From: Euglena gracilis
Lineage: Eukaryota > Euglenida > Euglenophyceae > Euglenales
DNA: 64,000 nt
Assembly: GCA_039621445.1 (NCBI GenBank)
Contig: CP154954.1
Span: 63,384,046 to 63,448,045 of the forward strand
Reading direction: 5' to 3'
How positions within the stretch are numbered: position 1 is the first letter of the stretch; every line of letters starts with the position of its first letter. Under the pieces are notes generated by a model. It was not told the origin of the DNA. It ran no database searches and saw only the letters and a list, made by a program, of their open reading frames with translations. Positions 62,500 to 64,000 of the stretch are shown piece by piece. The translations under genes and the position numbers were made by a program.

Positions 62500-63412
62500 C
62501 TGCCGAGAGACGGTGGGGGTGGCCTCGCGCCTGGCGTCCCTGCCAGGCTGAATTTTGCCCCCCCCCCTGGGGGGAGAGGGTCTCAGCCTCGGTCTCGGTC
62601 CCCTGGTGTGCCTGGGGAGGCAGGCACCCCCCTCCCAGGTCGGTGCCTGCCTGGGCGGGGGCCGAAATCGGGCCAAAACTGGCTCATCTCAGACCTTCTG
62701 GTCTCCTTTGGCGTCGGAGTGCCTTTGGATTTGAGGTTATTGTGAAGGATTAGGGTTAGGGTTAGAAATTGCGTACAAAAAATGGGCCAGATTAGGGGCA
62801 AAATCAGGCCCAAGGTTTTGACCTGAATTTTGACGTAACTTGGGCCTGAGCCCGAAAACCAACTGCCAATTCCCGGAGCTAACTGTTACCTTATCCCTGT
62901 TCCTATCATTAACGCCAGCCACCTCTCACGTGGCACTGCGGTGGCAAAATTTGGCATGGACCCTCGGTCGACGTCCAAAAGTAAAACGCGGTTGGCCAAA
63001 CGCGGCGAAACATTAGACTTGTTGGACCTTGAACGTTGGACTTGTTGGACTTGTTGGCCAGCAAGCCTTGGGCTGTCAATAAACATCCACTGGCCCAAAC
63101 AGATTAAGGAACGAAAAATCCACATTTCAGGATACCATTGTATATTTCTGGGGGCAGGCAAGAACACACAACCTTGCTTGTCATCGTCCACTTAACCCCC
63201 AAAAATAAAACCCATGCCCCTGGTTTACAACTTGGATACCTTATTGAATTTTTCAAAACCAAAAATAGATCTTAAGAGCACTTTCACCAGGTACCTCAGG
63301 TACCCACCCCTGTTTTCTTTTTAAGCACAAAAAAAGCTCTGTTTTGATTCTTATTCTGACCCACCTATCAATTTTTTTTGATTTTTCCTCTTTACTTTGG
63401 CTTAACACGTTG
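62500..63412. other. no gene recognised
   Basis: Includes two TTAGGG units at about 62,750-62,765, too few for a telomeric tract, and a GTTGGACTTGTTGGAC short repeat near 63,020-63,055. Confidence 0.5.
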
Positions 63413-63426
63413 TGGAAGGGGAGGGG

Positions 63427-63482
63427 GCATATCATTTGGCAAGCCGAGTTCTTCCTCACGGAAGAGGTTTATTATTTGGGGG
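63427..63482. repeat. TTATTATTTGG/poly-G dispersed repeat, third unit
   Basis: ATATCATTTGG-CAAGCCGAGTTCTTCCTCACGG-AAGAGG-TTTATTATTTGGGGG, aligned word for word with the two units at 57.47-57.82 kb. Confidence 0.65.
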
Positions 63483-64000
63483 CGGGGTCACCACCAACCA
63501 GCTTGCAGTTGGTATGAAAGGAAAAATAGGAAATAAATTTCTGGCAGGGTTTGCCACAAAAGAGGGTTGCATTTCTTTTTGTCTTTTAGATCGAACGTAC
63601 GCGAAGATAGCGCGAAAACACAAGCAAACAGGTGAGAGATGAATAATTTACTCCTACAGTGGGCAGGTCGAACCGTGAGTGGTTCAGGGGAAAAATGAAC
63701 GCGTCAAAATCGATTTAATTCAAATTGAACATCCAATAATAATTCATTACGTCTCATCTGATTATTATTTACTACATCTGATAATTCATGCTCATTCCAT
63801 GTACATTCATTCATTTCCATAATTGTGTTCAATGGCGAAATGAATCGAAGTGGATAAGTCAAATCAGATTTTTCGTATCTGTTTCTGACAGCATTAGATC
63901 AAAAATGTCTGAGAAAAGTGTGGGATTGCTCCAGATTGGACCCCCTCCCAATAACTGCGCAGTGCCCTTATTATGTGCCCGCCCCGATAAATGTGCACCC
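63483..64000. other. no gene recognised at the right edge
   Basis: AT-rich sequence with a loose ATTCAT/ATTTAC repetition at about 63,735-63,820. The last 60 bases carry CCCAATAACTGCGCA and TTATTATGTGCCCGCCCC, like the other homopolymer/TTATTAT repeats, cut by the window end. Confidence 0.45.

Noticed and set aside
62750-62765. TTAGGGTTAGGG as a telomere end
   Set aside because: Only two units, internal, with ordinary sequence on both sides.

Overview
This is eukaryotic nuclear DNA. Two host genes carry spliceosomal introns. One is a green-type PsbQ (oxygen-evolving enhancer 3) gene at 6.9-7.6 kb on the plus strand. The other is an ARL6/BBS3-like small GTPase gene at 50.9-56.0 kb on the minus strand. 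PsbQ points to a photosynthetic organism of the green plastid lineage. ARL6 belongs to the BBSome/cilium trafficking machinery and points to a flagellated cell. A flagellate green alga (prasinophyte or chlorophyte type) fits best; an organism with a green secondary plastid is not excluded, because the predicted PsbQ precursor begins with two hydrophobic segments. The species cannot be named from the sequence.

Layout. 1-6.6 kb is repeat-rich, gene-poor DNA: strong hairpins, long G/C homopolymers, a perfect 331-bp tandem duplication and small elements with homopolymer-rich inverted ends. PsbQ follows, then about 2.2 kb with no recognisable gene. 9,797-45,223 is one composite mobile element: a Ty3/gypsy chromovirus (element B, minus strand, target duplication ACCAA) into which a younger, much more intact relative (element A, 12,022-28,569, target duplication CTATG) has inserted. 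Each has LTRs, a primer-binding site resembling initiator tRNA-Met, a large gag, a pol (protease, RT, RNase H, integrase, C-terminal chromodomain) and a very large third ORF in the env position. Element B also holds a 1.3-kb insertion built mainly of 163-bp tandem repeats. 45.2-50.9 kb contains a chromodomain relic of a third chromovirus, an LRR-like fragment and minisatellites. The ARL6-like gene follows, with microsatellite-filled introns, and 56-64 kb is mostly dispersed repeats with one orphan exon at 62.3-62.5 kb.

How the parts work together. In element A, gag and pol are in the same frame, separated by a single UAG whose position and surroundings are conserved in the diverged copy B. 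This suggests Gag-Pol is made by stop-codon readthrough. ORF3 (1,838 codons in A) lies in another frame downstream and is recognisable over its whole length in B, so it is a family trait and not a chance ORF. I recognise no known domain in it except Cys/His clusters that look zinc-binding. Both elements are also full of short perfect inverted repeats around an AT-rich core (CGAATA, GTAATA, GATATC), in coding and non-coding parts alike. This ORF3-bearing, hairpin-studded giant chromovirus family is the best candidate here for something undescribed.
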